Assembly (NCBI GenBank): GCA_030839005.1
Contig: JAUZEM010000227.1
Span: 1-9,146, forward strand
Direction: 5' to 3'
Source of the DNA: Actinomycetota bacterium
Lineage (GTDB): Bacteria > Actinomycetota > Acidimicrobiia > IMCC26256 > PALSA-610
DNA: 9,146 bases
The notes under the pieces were generated by a model, which had not been told where the DNA came from, made no database searches, and was given only the letters and a program-made list of their open reading frames with translations. A program made the translations under genes and the position numbers. Numbering within the stretch: the first letter of the stretch is position 1; every line of letters starts with the position of its first letter. Positions 1 to 6,544 of the stretch are shown piece after piece.

Positions 1-36
1 TCGTCGCGCGCTAGCGGCACGCCGAGCGACGAGCCA

Positions 37-1491
37 GTGGTGGGCGGCCGACGATCACGATTGCAGAAGGCCGACGAACGAATGTTCTCGCGCCTCAGTG
101 GCTCGCGTTCAAAGGCGCTCGACTCCACGATGCCGCTGCTCTCCAACGCCGCCGACCACTCCGGGCTTTGGCTGGGGTTCGCGGCCGTCGTCGGCGCGCT
201 CGGCGGCCGCCGGGCGCGCCGCGCCGCGTTGCGCGGCGTGTTCGCGATCGGCGGAGCGTCCGCGATCTCGAGCGGTGTACTCAAACGGCTTCTGCCCCGG
301 CGACGGCCGAGCCTCGACGCGTTTCCGTTCAACGGGCTTCATCGCCGTCCGGTTTCGTCGTCGATGCCCTCGGGCCACGCCGCTTCGGCGGCTGCGTTCG
401 CCACCGGCATGGCGATGGAGCTGCCCGCGGCTGCTGCGCCCCTCGGCGCGCTCGCGGCCGCAGTGGCCTACTCCCGGATCTATAACGGCGTGCACTACCC
501 CGGCGACGTGGTGTTCGGCGCCGCGATCGGTATCGCGGTCGCGGGTGCGACCGCGAAGGTTTGGCCTCTCGTCGATCCGTCACCGGCATCGGCGCGTCCG
601 GTATCGGCATCGGTCGCCGGCGAACCGCTCGCGGACGGAGCCGGGCTGACGATCGTGGTGAACGCGGCGGCGCGATCGGGTCGCAGCGACGATCCCTCCG
701 CCGAGCTACGCGCAGCCTTTCCCGCGGCCCGGATCCTCGCGCTCGAGGCGCCGGAGGAGCTCGAGCGCACCTTGCACGACGCGGCCGCCGATGCTCGAGC
801 TCTCGGTATCGTCGGCGGCGACGGCTCGATCAGCACCGCCGTGAGCGTCGCACTCCAGCACGGACGCCCGCTCGTGGTAATACCTGGCGGCACGCTGAAT
901 CACTTCGCACGGGATCTCGGGCTGGATTCGCTCGACGACGCAGTGCGTGCTGTACGCGACGGCCGGCTCGTCGCAGTCGACGTCGGATGCATCGACGGTC
1001 ACCCGTTTGTCAATACGGCAAGTTTGGGCGGCTATTCGAAGCTCGTCGAAGCGCGCGAAAAGTATGAGACGACGATCGGCAAGTGGCCGGCACTCGTGGT
1101 TGCCCTCGTTCGTGTTCTGCGCGAGTCCGATCCTCTCGAGATCACGATCGACGGCCGAACCCGGCGCATCTGGATGAGCTTCGTGGGCAACTGCGCGTAC
1201 GACCCGCCGGGCTTCGCCCCCGCGACCCGGGCACGCCTCGACGACGGGTTGTTCGACGTGCGTATCGTCGACGGCTCCGAGCCTTGGGCTCGGGTACGGC
1301 TGATCATCGCGGCGCTCACCGGAAATCTCGCGCGCTCCAAGGTCTACACGCGCGGTCTCGTGTCGTCGTCGAAACTGACCATGTCGCCGGGCGACGACCT
1401 GCTGGCCGCCGACGGCGAGATCTTTCCGGGCCATTCCGCGTTCTCCATCGAGAAGGACCCCCGACAATTGCTCATCTACGCCCCGGAGTAA
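37..1491 (+). CDS. PAP2 phosphatase / diacylglycerol kinase catalytic domain fusion
   Basis: A two-domain membrane-lipid enzyme of 484 residues. The N-terminal half is a PAP2-type phosphatase with all three signature motifs visible: KRLLPRRRP at 83-91, PSGH at 111-114 and SRIYNGVHYPGD at 146-157. Hydrophobic stretches around 44-57, 65-82, 130-145 and 158-172 indicate an integral membrane protein. The C-terminal half is a DAGK/LCB5-type lipid kinase domain: GGDGS at 260-264 (usually GGDGT), PGGTLNHFARDLG at 283-295, FVNTASLG at 324-331 and ADGE at 458-461. By family knowledge, PAP2 domains dephosphorylate lipid or prenyl phosphates and DAGK domains phosphorylate diacylglycerol-like lipids. The true substrate is unknown. 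The first start in the window is GTG at 37; ATG at 82 has a GAAGG 11 nt upstream but would remove family-like residues just before it. The frame stays open to the left edge, so the start may lie outside the window. The ABC1 kinase follows after 63 bp, possibly in one operon. Confidence 0.92.
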   Translation: MVGGRRSRLQKADERMFSRLSGSRSKALDSTMPLLSNAADHSGLWLGFAAVVGALGGRRARRAALRGVFAIGGASAISSGVLKRLLPRRRPSLDAFPFNGLHRRPVSSSMPSGHAASAAAFATGMAMELPAAAAPLGALAAAVAYSRIYNGVHYPGDVVFGAAIGIAVAGATAKVWPLVDPSPASARPVSASVAGEPLADGAGLTIVVNAAARSGRSDDPSAELRAAFPAARILALEAPEELERTLHDAAADARALGIVGGDGSISTAVSVALQHGRPLVVIPGGTLNHFARDLGLDSLDDAVRAVRDGRLVAVDVGCIDGHPFVNTASLGGYSKLVEAREKYETTIGKWPALVVALVRVLRESDPLEITIDGRTRRIWMSFVGNCAYDPPGFAPATRARLDDGLFDVRIVDGSEPWARVRLIIAALTGNLARSKVYTRGLVSSSKLTMSPGDDLLAADGEIFPGHSAFSIEKDPRQLLIYAPE

Positions 1492-1554
1492 GGATTCGGC
1501 CGCAATACGACACCCGATGTTTGTGCGCCGCTCGAAGTTGGCATAGCTCTTGTT

Positions 1555-3192
1555 ATGAAGGCGAAGCATCTGGGTCGATATACCGATATCGGTCGCCTTC
1601 TCGTGAAGCACGCACACAACGTGACCGTCAATCGCGACGACGACGGCGACGTGTCGCAGAGCGAGGATGCGGAGCAGCTCGCGGTCGACCTCGAGGCAAT
1701 GGGCCCGACGTTCGTGAAGCTCGGACAGCTGCTCTCGACGCGCGCCGATTTGCTGCCGCCGACCTATCTCAAGGCGCTCCAACGCCTTCAGGACACAGTC
1801 GAGCCCGTGCCCTTCGACGACGTGGAGCGCGTCGTGACGACCGAGCTCGGCATGCGTATCTCGCGCGGCTTCGCCGAGTTCTCGGCCCAGCCCGCCGCCG
1901 CGGCATCGTTGGGTCAGGTGCATCACGCACTGCTGCGCGACGGCCGACCCGTGGCCGTCAAGGTTCAGCGCCCGGATATCCGCGGCCGCATCGTCGAGGA
2001 CATGGAGGTCATCGACGAACTCGCAAGCTTCGTGGACGAGCACACGCAGATGGGTCGCGCCTTCGGCTTCGCGCCGATGGTCGAGGAGTTTCGCGTCGCG
2101 TTGATGGCGGAGTTGGACTACCGCATGGAAGCCCGCAACCTGCTGATCATCGGCGAAAACCTCGACCACTACGAACGGATCGTCGTTCCGAGACCTGTCG
2201 ACGACTACAGCACGTCTCGGGTGCTCACGATGGATTGGATCTCGGGTCGCAATCTCAGCTCCTTGGGACCGTTGGGTCGGCTCGAGCTCGACGGGCACGA
2301 TCTGGCAGCCGATCTGTTCCGCGCGTATCTCGACCAGATCCTGATAGACGGCTTCTTCCACGCCGATCCCCATCCCGGCAATGTGTTGCTCACCGAGGAC
2401 GGCCGCCTCGCGTTGATCGACATGGGAATGGTCGCACGGGTCGCTCCCGATACCCAGGATTCGCTCATCAAGCTTCTCCTGGCGGTGAGTGGAGGTCGCG
2501 GTGGCGAAGCGGCGGACGTGATGGTCGGTCTCGGCGAGAAGCTCGCAGGCTTCGACCGTCCCGGGTTCCGCCGACGCGTCGAGGCGATCGTCAGCCGGAA
2601 TGCGACGGTTGCCGTCGGCGACGTCCAGGCCGGGGATGTGCTCGGGCAAGTGTTGCGGGCGGCGGGCGCATCCGGACTGCGGCCGCCGAGCGAGCTCACG
2701 ATGATGGGCAAGGCGTTGTTGAATCTCGACGAGGTCGCTCGAATACTCGATCCGACGTTCGAACCCAACCCGGCGATCGAGGAGCACTCCGCCGAGCTGA
2801 TGCGCAAGAAGATGCTGCAGGGCGCGTCGCCGGGCAACCTCATGGCCGCCGCGATCGACGCCAAGGAATTCGCCGAGAAGCTGCCGGCTCGCATCAACAA
2901 AGTGATGGACGCGCTCGCCGAGGGACAGCTGACCCTCAACGTTCAGGGCATCGACGACAAGGAGCTGATGCGCGGCGTGCAGAAGCTGGCGAACCGGCTC
3001 ACCACCGGCATGGTCGTTGCAGCACTCGTCGTCGCCGCCGCGCTCATCATGCGCATCGATGTCGAACCCAAACTGTTCGGCTATCCCGCGCTCGCGATCG
3101 TCCTCTTTTCCATCGCCGCTGCCGCGGCCGGCTGGCTCCTCGTCAGCATTGCGATGTCGGACCTGCCGCAGCGCCGCGGACGGCATCGCTGA
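1555..3192 (+). CDS. ABC1/AarF/UbiB family atypical protein kinase-like protein
   Basis: A 545-residue protein with the hallmarks of the ABC1 (AarF/UbiB/ADCK) family. These are KLGQ in FVKLGQLLSTRADLLP at 53-68, the alanine-rich nucleotide loop AAAASLGQV at 114-122 that replaces the usual glycine-rich loop, the ATP-binding lysine in VAVKVQRP (K136), the ELDYRMEARN segment at 186-195, the catalytic HADPHPGN at 269-276, and the metal-binding aspartate in LIDMGM (D289). Two C-terminal hydrophobic stretches (about 484-499 and 510-532) form a membrane hairpin, placing the kinase domain at the inner face of the membrane. Family members support quinone biosynthesis or lipid homeostasis, with ATPase rather than clear protein-kinase activity. 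Actinobacteria generally use menaquinone, so a ubiquinone role should not be assumed. The start ATG gives a typical N terminus, but no Shine-Dalgarno sequence is visible before it. The preceding lipid-enzyme fusion on the same strand suggests a shared membrane-lipid role. The gene ends 75 bp from the convergent peptidase gene. Confidence 0.95.
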   Translation: MKAKHLGRYTDIGRLLVKHAHNVTVNRDDDGDVSQSEDAEQLAVDLEAMGPTFVKLGQLLSTRADLLPPTYLKALQRLQDTVEPVPFDDVERVVTTELGMRISRGFAEFSAQPAAAASLGQVHHALLRDGRPVAVKVQRPDIRGRIVEDMEVIDELASFVDEHTQMGRAFGFAPMVEEFRVALMAELDYRMEARNLLIIGENLDHYERIVVPRPVDDYSTSRVLTMDWISGRNLSSLGPLGRLELDGHDLAADLFRAYLDQILIDGFFHADPHPGNVLLTEDGRLALIDMGMVARVAPDTQDSLIKLLLAVSGGRGGEAADVMVGLGEKLAGFDRPGFRRRVEAIVSRNATVAVGDVQAGDVLGQVLRAAGASGLRPPSELTMMGKALLNLDEVARILDPTFEPNPAIEEHSAELMRKKMLQGASPGNLMAAAIDAKEFAEKLPARINKVMDALAEGQLTLNVQGIDDKELMRGVQKLANRLTTGMVVAALVVAAALIMRIDVEPKLFGYPALAIVLFSIAAAAAGWLLVSIAMSDLPQRRGRHR

Positions 3193-3267
3193 CGAATTGT
3201 CGGTCGACCCCACCCGCATAGGTCGTCGCCGCGTGACCGCGTTAACACGTTTCCGGCACCCACAGCC

Positions 3268-4491
3268 TCAATTCCCCGGTTTCTGGAACCCCGCGCACGG
3301 GCCGCTGTTCAAGATCTGTACGACGGCCGCCGCTTCCCCGAGCATCGTGCCGACGTCGGCACTGTCGAAGTTCGCCGGCCCCTCGGCAACGATGCGGTTC
3401 ACGTCGGCACGGAGCTGAAGAAGCGTGCTGCGATCGCTCATCGAGAAGCGGCCGATGTCGGCCATCGCCTTGTTCACCGTCGGTTGCAGTGCAACTGCGT
3501 CACCATAGGTCGCGAGCGGATTCGATCCCGAGAAACTCGGACGGGCTCCGTCGACGAGACCTTCCACCGTCTGGAGACCCATGCGCGCCTCGAATCCCAG
3601 CTTCCAGAAGTCGACGGCGCGAATGCCGTCCTGCGCGGTGTGATAGCAGGGCCCGGTCGCGTCGCTGTAGAAGACCGTCGGCACGCCTGCGCCGATGAGA
3701 TTGACATAGTCGCTGCGGTTCTCGCCGAAGATCGCGCTCAACGAGTGCGTGTCGAGCGGTCCATGCTGAGCTGAACTGCGGACCAACGACTGCAATCGCG
3801 CTCCACCGGTCTCCGCTCCGATCGCGAACGTGTCGCGCTCCAAGCTCGGCAACAGGTTCGCACCCTGGATGTCGTAGTTCACATAGCCAACGGTCTGTGC
3901 CAACGGCACGAGCGGATTCCGGACGTAGAACGCCGAGCCGAGCAGGCCGTCCTCCTCGCGATCCCAGAACGCCAGGACCACAGTTCGGCGGGGTGCGCCC
4001 GGACGCTGTGCGATCTCGCGGCCGATCGACAAGACGTTGGCCACACCGGCGGCGTTGTCGGTGGCACCGTTGCAGACGTCGTCATTCGGGTCACTGCTGC
4101 GACATCCATTGCCGAGGTGGTCATAGTGGGCACCAACGAGCACGTACTCGTTGGTCGGCGCGCGACCAGGAATCATCGCGACGATGTTCGTTCCGCCGGG
4201 CATCGGCTGCTTGAACGCGTCGTCGCCCGTGGACGAGGTGTTCGCACCGACTGCGAAGTGTTTGAGCTCGCCAATCAGGTAGTTCTGCGCAAGCGTCGAG
4301 CCCGGCGTGTCGTTGTCGCGGCCCTGTGTCGCGTCAGATGCGAGGAAACCGAGATCGCGTTCGAGCCCGAGCCGATTGCCCTGCCCGAGGATCGCGTTCG
4401 TCGATGGCGACGCGCCAACGATCTGGATGCCTGTCGCCGTGACGAACAACAGTGTTGCGACGGCCAAGCGAAACCCGCGTCGTGAAGTCAT
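3268..4491 (-). CDS. Secreted M28-family zinc aminopeptidase with Tat-like signal peptide
   Basis: A 407-residue exported metallopeptidase of the M28 (aminopeptidase Y/S) family. The dinuclear zinc site is complete: H122 and D124 in GAHYDH, D145 in GATDNAAGV, the glutamate pair E179-E180 in DREEDGLLGS (general base plus metal ligand), D207 in NYDIQG, and H284 in YHTAQD. These enzymes remove N-terminal amino acids from peptides and usually act outside the membrane. The N terminus has SRRGFRL at 3-9, close to the twin-arginine consensus, then a hydrophobic core (about 10-25) and a likely cleavage site after VGA near residue 27, so the folded metalloenzyme is probably exported by Tat. I chose ATG at 4491 because it starts exactly at this signal peptide. 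The frame continues open upstream to 4992, but that stretch is Arg/Ser/Ala-rich, unlike a protein, and would bury the signal. No strong Shine-Dalgarno is visible. Length suits a single-domain M28 enzyme with a C-terminal helical tail. Confidence 0.9.
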   Translation of the reverse strand: MTSRRGFRLAVATLLFVTATGIQIVGASPSTNAILGQGNRLGLERDLGFLASDATQGRDNDTPGSTLAQNYLIGELKHFAVGANTSSTGDDAFKQPMPGGTNIVAMIPGRAPTNEYVLVGAHYDHLGNGCRSSDPNDDVCNGATDNAAGVANVLSIGREIAQRPGAPRRTVVLAFWDREEDGLLGSAFYVRNPLVPLAQTVGYVNYDIQGANLLPSLERDTFAIGAETGGARLQSLVRSSAQHGPLDTHSLSAIFGENRSDYVNLIGAGVPTVFYSDATGPCYHTAQDGIRAVDFWKLGFEARMGLQTVEGLVDGARPSFSGSNPLATYGDAVALQPTVNKAMADIGRFSMSDRSTLLQLRADVNRIVAEGPANFDSADVGTMLGEAAAVVQILNSGPCAGFQKPGN

Positions 4492-4514
4492 GAACGACGT
4501 TGGCACGCAAGAAT

Positions 4515-4529
4515 GTGTGATGTCCACAC
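4515..4529. repeat. GTGTG-N5-CACAC dyad upstream of the peptidase gene
   Basis: Perfect 5-bp inverted arms, GTGTG at 4515-4519 and CACAC at 4525-4529, are separated by 5 bp. The dyad lies 24-38 bp upstream of the peptidase start codon, a position where an operator could act. Arms this short occur by chance, so the regulatory role is a guess. Confidence 0.25.
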
Positions 4530-4703
4530 GAGGGGTGCGCTCGTGCGCGGGCACTGTTGCGTTGAGCCGGCGCGGCGCCTTGCAGTGTGGGGCAGAGTCC
4601 GAAATAGGCGATTCGCTCCGACCGAGATGGGCTGCCCGGACCGATTCGCACAGGTTCGCGGGCGCAGACCAGATCGCGGGGGAAGCTTGTAATCGCGGAG
4701 TGT

Positions 4704-4723
4704 CGGTGACGCGGCGGTGACGC
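4704..4723 (-). promoter_or_regulatory. PHO-box-like tandem direct repeat, 11-bp period
   Basis: CGGTGACGC occurs twice, at 4704-4712 and 4715-4723, separated by GG. Read on the minus strand this gives CGTCACC-N4-CGTCACC, two identical 7-bp units spaced by 4 bp. That is the geometry recognised by OmpR/PhoB-class response regulators. Each unit matches 5 of 7 positions of the Streptomyces PHO box unit GTTCACC as I remember it, and the array also resembles the mycobacterial PhoP site TCACAGC-N4-TCACAGC. It lies about 215 bp upstream of the M28 peptidase start, with no other candidate target reading away from it. Binding by any regulator is inference. Confidence 0.4.
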
Positions 4724-4835
4724 AGACGCGCTCCAATGGGGTGTGCAAACGCAAGCTGGGCGAGGAACGCCGTATCGGAGCAGCGAGCCCGCCACTGGCT
4801 TCCATCACAACCGGTGGTCGTGTCCGATCGGCGAG

Positions 4836-4961
4836 ATGATCGAGACAGCCGACCGGCGTTTTGGTACGGGCGGGCTGCCGCTATGCGAGTTGTGCGAAAC
4901 GGTTTTTGCCGATGCTCCGATCGAGCGCCGCGTTTCCGACCGACGTGCAGCGGATCGTTGA
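4836..4961 (+). CDS. Doubtful 41-residue ORF with a CxxC motif
   Basis: ATG 4836 opens a 41-codon frame that ends at TGA 4959-4961. The product contains LCELC (a CxxC pair) and ends in a charged RRVSDRRAADR tail. Against it, third-position G/C is only about 60 percent, clearly below the neighbouring genes, and no ribosome binding site or leaderless -10 box fits the start. A GTG at 4743 would extend it to 72 residues. I record it because it is the most protein-like frame in this gap, but it is more likely chance. Confidence 0.15.
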   Translation: MIETADRRFGTGGLPLCELCETVFADAPIERRVSDRRAADR

Positions 4962-5058
4962 GCGCGAGGAGCCCCCACCTCGGCGCGCACACATCCGGCG
5001 ATAGGAGACACCGCGGCCCGTCGTTCCGGGACGCGCGTTCTGGGATGCGCGATGTTGG

Positions 5059-6396
5059 CTATCCGGCGAGCGCGTACAGCTGCCAGGTGTCGGGGACGCC
5101 TTTGAGTTCGTGGGTTCCGCGATCGCTGAACTCGATTCCCGAACCGACGACCAGGTCCTTCACCGTGCGTGACACGAGCACTTCGCTGCCGCCGGCGAGT
5201 GCGACGACGCGGGCGCCGATGTGAACGGTCAGACCGCTGATCTCGTGGGCATGGAGCTCGATCTCGCCGGTGTGCACACCCGCTCGAACTTCGATGTCAA
5301 GACCCTGTGCTCCCTCGCGAATGGCGCGGGCGCACGACACTGCTCGTGCGGGTCCATCGAAGCGAGCGATGAACCCGTCGCCTTCGGTGCTGACCTCGAC
5401 GCCGCGGAAGCGTTCGATATTTCGACGGACCAGTGCGTAGTAGTTCTCGATCACCTCGTGCCAGCGGCGATCTCCCATCGCGGCTGCTCGCGCGGTCGAT
5501 CCCACGATGTCGGTGAAGAGAAGCGTTGCGAGGACGCGTTCGTCGACGACGGCCGAGCGCGCGCCGGTAACGAATTCCTCGACCTCGGACACGACCCGCT
5601 CGGCCTCGGCGAACCATGGAAAGTGATCCACGCCGTCGAGTTTGACCAGGCGCGCGTTCGGAAGATGCGCGGCCATGTATGCGCTCTGCTGCTCGAACAT
5701 TGACATCGTCGTTCCGTGCACGACGAGACACGGAGCCTGAACGCTTGGCAGCGTCGCCCGCACGTCGGTTCCGAGGAGAGCCTCGTACATCGCGCGCATG
5801 CCGCCTGGACTGTTCGAGAGACGCTCCGCCTGCGCCCAGAGTGTGACGACGCGCGGTTCTTCGATCCTCGAGGTCCCGAAGCCGAGCAGCGATTGACCCG
5901 TCCCATAGGCTTCCATCAAGTAGTCGGTGAACTGCTTGTGCGCGTCCGGTTCGTCTCCGGCGTGGCTCTCCAGTTCCCCCGGCACGCCCCCGTAGCACAC
6001 GAAAGTCTCATACAAGACGACGGCCTCGACGCGCGACGGGTACGTCGCCGCGAACAGCAAACTGATCGGCCCACCCTCGGACACGCCGAACAGGGTGGCT
6101 CGCTCGCTGCCAACCGCGTCCATGACCGCGCGGATGTCGTCCATTCGCTCCTCAAGGCTCGACGCACCTATCACTCGGTCGGACAGGCCATTGCCTCGCT
6201 TGTCGAGAACAACGACGCGTGCGAATGCGGCGAGGCCTTCGAGAAACTCGGTGTAGCCGGGAAGCTGATGAAAGAACTCGACGTGCGAGACGATTCCGGG
6301 CACGAAGATCAGATCGCGAGGTCCGTCACCGATGACCTGGTAGGCGACGCTGAGGTCACCGCTCTGCGCGTAACTGATCTCGCTGATATCGGCCAC
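5059..6396 (-). CDS. Alpha/beta-hydrolase fused to class III nucleotide cyclase domain
   Basis: A 445-residue, apparently soluble two-domain signalling protein. Residues 1-278 form an alpha/beta-hydrolase with nucleophile elbow GVSEG (S106), LDKRGNGLSD at 64-73 and a likely catalytic histidine in VDHFPWF (H258). The usual acid after strand 7 is not evident, because HGTTMSMF at 227-234 stands where related proteins carry an aspartate. Residues 288-445 form a class III adenylate/guanylate cyclase domain with both metal aspartates, D296 in FTDIVGST and D340 in EGDGF, and the transition-state arginine R396 in VHIGARV. The usual adenine-selecting lysine is replaced by serine (VSTEGDG, S336), the partner aspartate seems to be glutamate (E385), and the ribose-orienting asparagine is histidine (H392). 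It should make a cyclic nucleotide, possibly under control of a ligand bound by the hydrolase domain, but base specificity is uncertain. The GTG start gives the family N terminus. The P450 gene lies 148 bp upstream on the same strand. Confidence 0.94.
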   Translation of the reverse strand: MADISEISYAQSGDLSVAYQVIGDGPRDLIFVPGIVSHVEFFHQLPGYTEFLEGLAAFARVVVLDKRGNGLSDRVIGASSLEERMDDIRAVMDAVGSERATLFGVSEGGPISLLFAATYPSRVEAVVLYETFVCYGGVPGELESHAGDEPDAHKQFTDYLMEAYGTGQSLLGFGTSRIEEPRVVTLWAQAERLSNSPGGMRAMYEALLGTDVRATLPSVQAPCLVVHGTTMSMFEQQSAYMAAHLPNARLVKLDGVDHFPWFAEAERVVSEVEEFVTGARSAVVDERVLATLLFTDIVGSTARAAAMGDRRWHEVIENYYALVRRNIERFRGVEVSTEGDGFIARFDGPARAVSCARAIREGAQGLDIEVRAGVHTGEIELHAHEISGLTVHIGARVVALAGGSEVLVSRTVKDLVVGSGIEFSDRGTHELKGVPDTWQLYALAG

Positions 6397-6445
6397 GATA
6401 CGAAGTCTGACATCGATAGCCGCGAGGCATCCATCGGTCCGGTGC

Positions 6446-6499
6446 GGGATGTCCTGGGGTACCCGAGTGGGGGGGGATTCTGGGATAGCCGTCCTGGGG
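6446..6499. repeat. Duplicated GGGAT...GTCCTGGGG motif and G8 tract upstream of the cyclase gene
   Basis: GTCCTGGGG is present at 6451-6459 and again at 6491-6499, exactly 40 bp apart. Each copy is preceded by GGGAT, directly in the first copy (6446-6450) and with four extra bases in the second (6482-6486). A run of eight G residues at 6469-6476 lies between them. The block sits in the 148-bp gap between P450 and hydrolase-cyclase, 50-103 bp upstream of the cyclase start, where a separate promoter or operator would be expected. Function is unproven. Confidence 0.35.
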
Positions 6500-6544
6500 C
6501 ATGCGACGACGGGTGGAGCCGGTCGTCGGCGTAGTGGTTGTCGT

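Larger units (their letters stand above)
4492..5058. other. 567-bp intergenic region without a convincing gene
   Basis: This stretch separates the peptidase gene from the 3' end of the hydrolase-cyclase gene, both on the minus strand, so it should hold the peptidase promoter and the terminator of the cyclase gene. I see a 9-bp direct repeat with an 11-bp period (4704-4723), a 5-bp dyad (4515-4529) and a weak 41-codon plus-strand ORF (4836-4961) encoding a CxxC pair. Open frames on both strands cross it, but their products are Arg/Ser/Pro-rich and lack domain-like features, as expected for GC-rich noncoding DNA. No tRNA-like cloverleaf or clear hairpin-plus-T-run terminator was found by eye. 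Confidence 0.6.

Noticed and set aside
1520..1554. A promoter directly before the ABC1 kinase gene
   Set aside because: TTGTGC and ATAGCT have a plausible 16-bp spacing, but ATAGCT is a poor -10 match. The gene may instead be co-transcribed with the preceding lipid enzyme.
706..3219. An 837-codon open frame antisense to the lipid kinase and ABC1 genes
   Set aside because: Its codons are in exact register with the sense codons, so a stop would need a sense TTA, CTA or TCA codon, which are rare in GC-rich genes. The product is rich in Arg, His, Asp and Gly and shows no domain, while the sense frames carry complete family motifs.
1083..3221. A 712-codon plus-strand frame overlapping both lipid genes
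   Set aside because: It is an out-of-frame shadow with an extreme Arg-rich composition and crosses from one gene into the next without any recognisable motif.
4492..4992. A 167-residue N-terminal extension of the M28 peptidase
   Set aside because: The added sequence is Arg/Ser/Ala-rich with no domain, and it would place the Tat-like signal peptide in the middle of the protein.
5028..5051. Imperfect direct repeat GGGAYGCGCG downstream of the hydrolase-cyclase gene
   Set aside because: Two GC-rich 10-mers with one mismatch, 14 bp apart, are unremarkable at this base composition, and they form no hairpin or known site.
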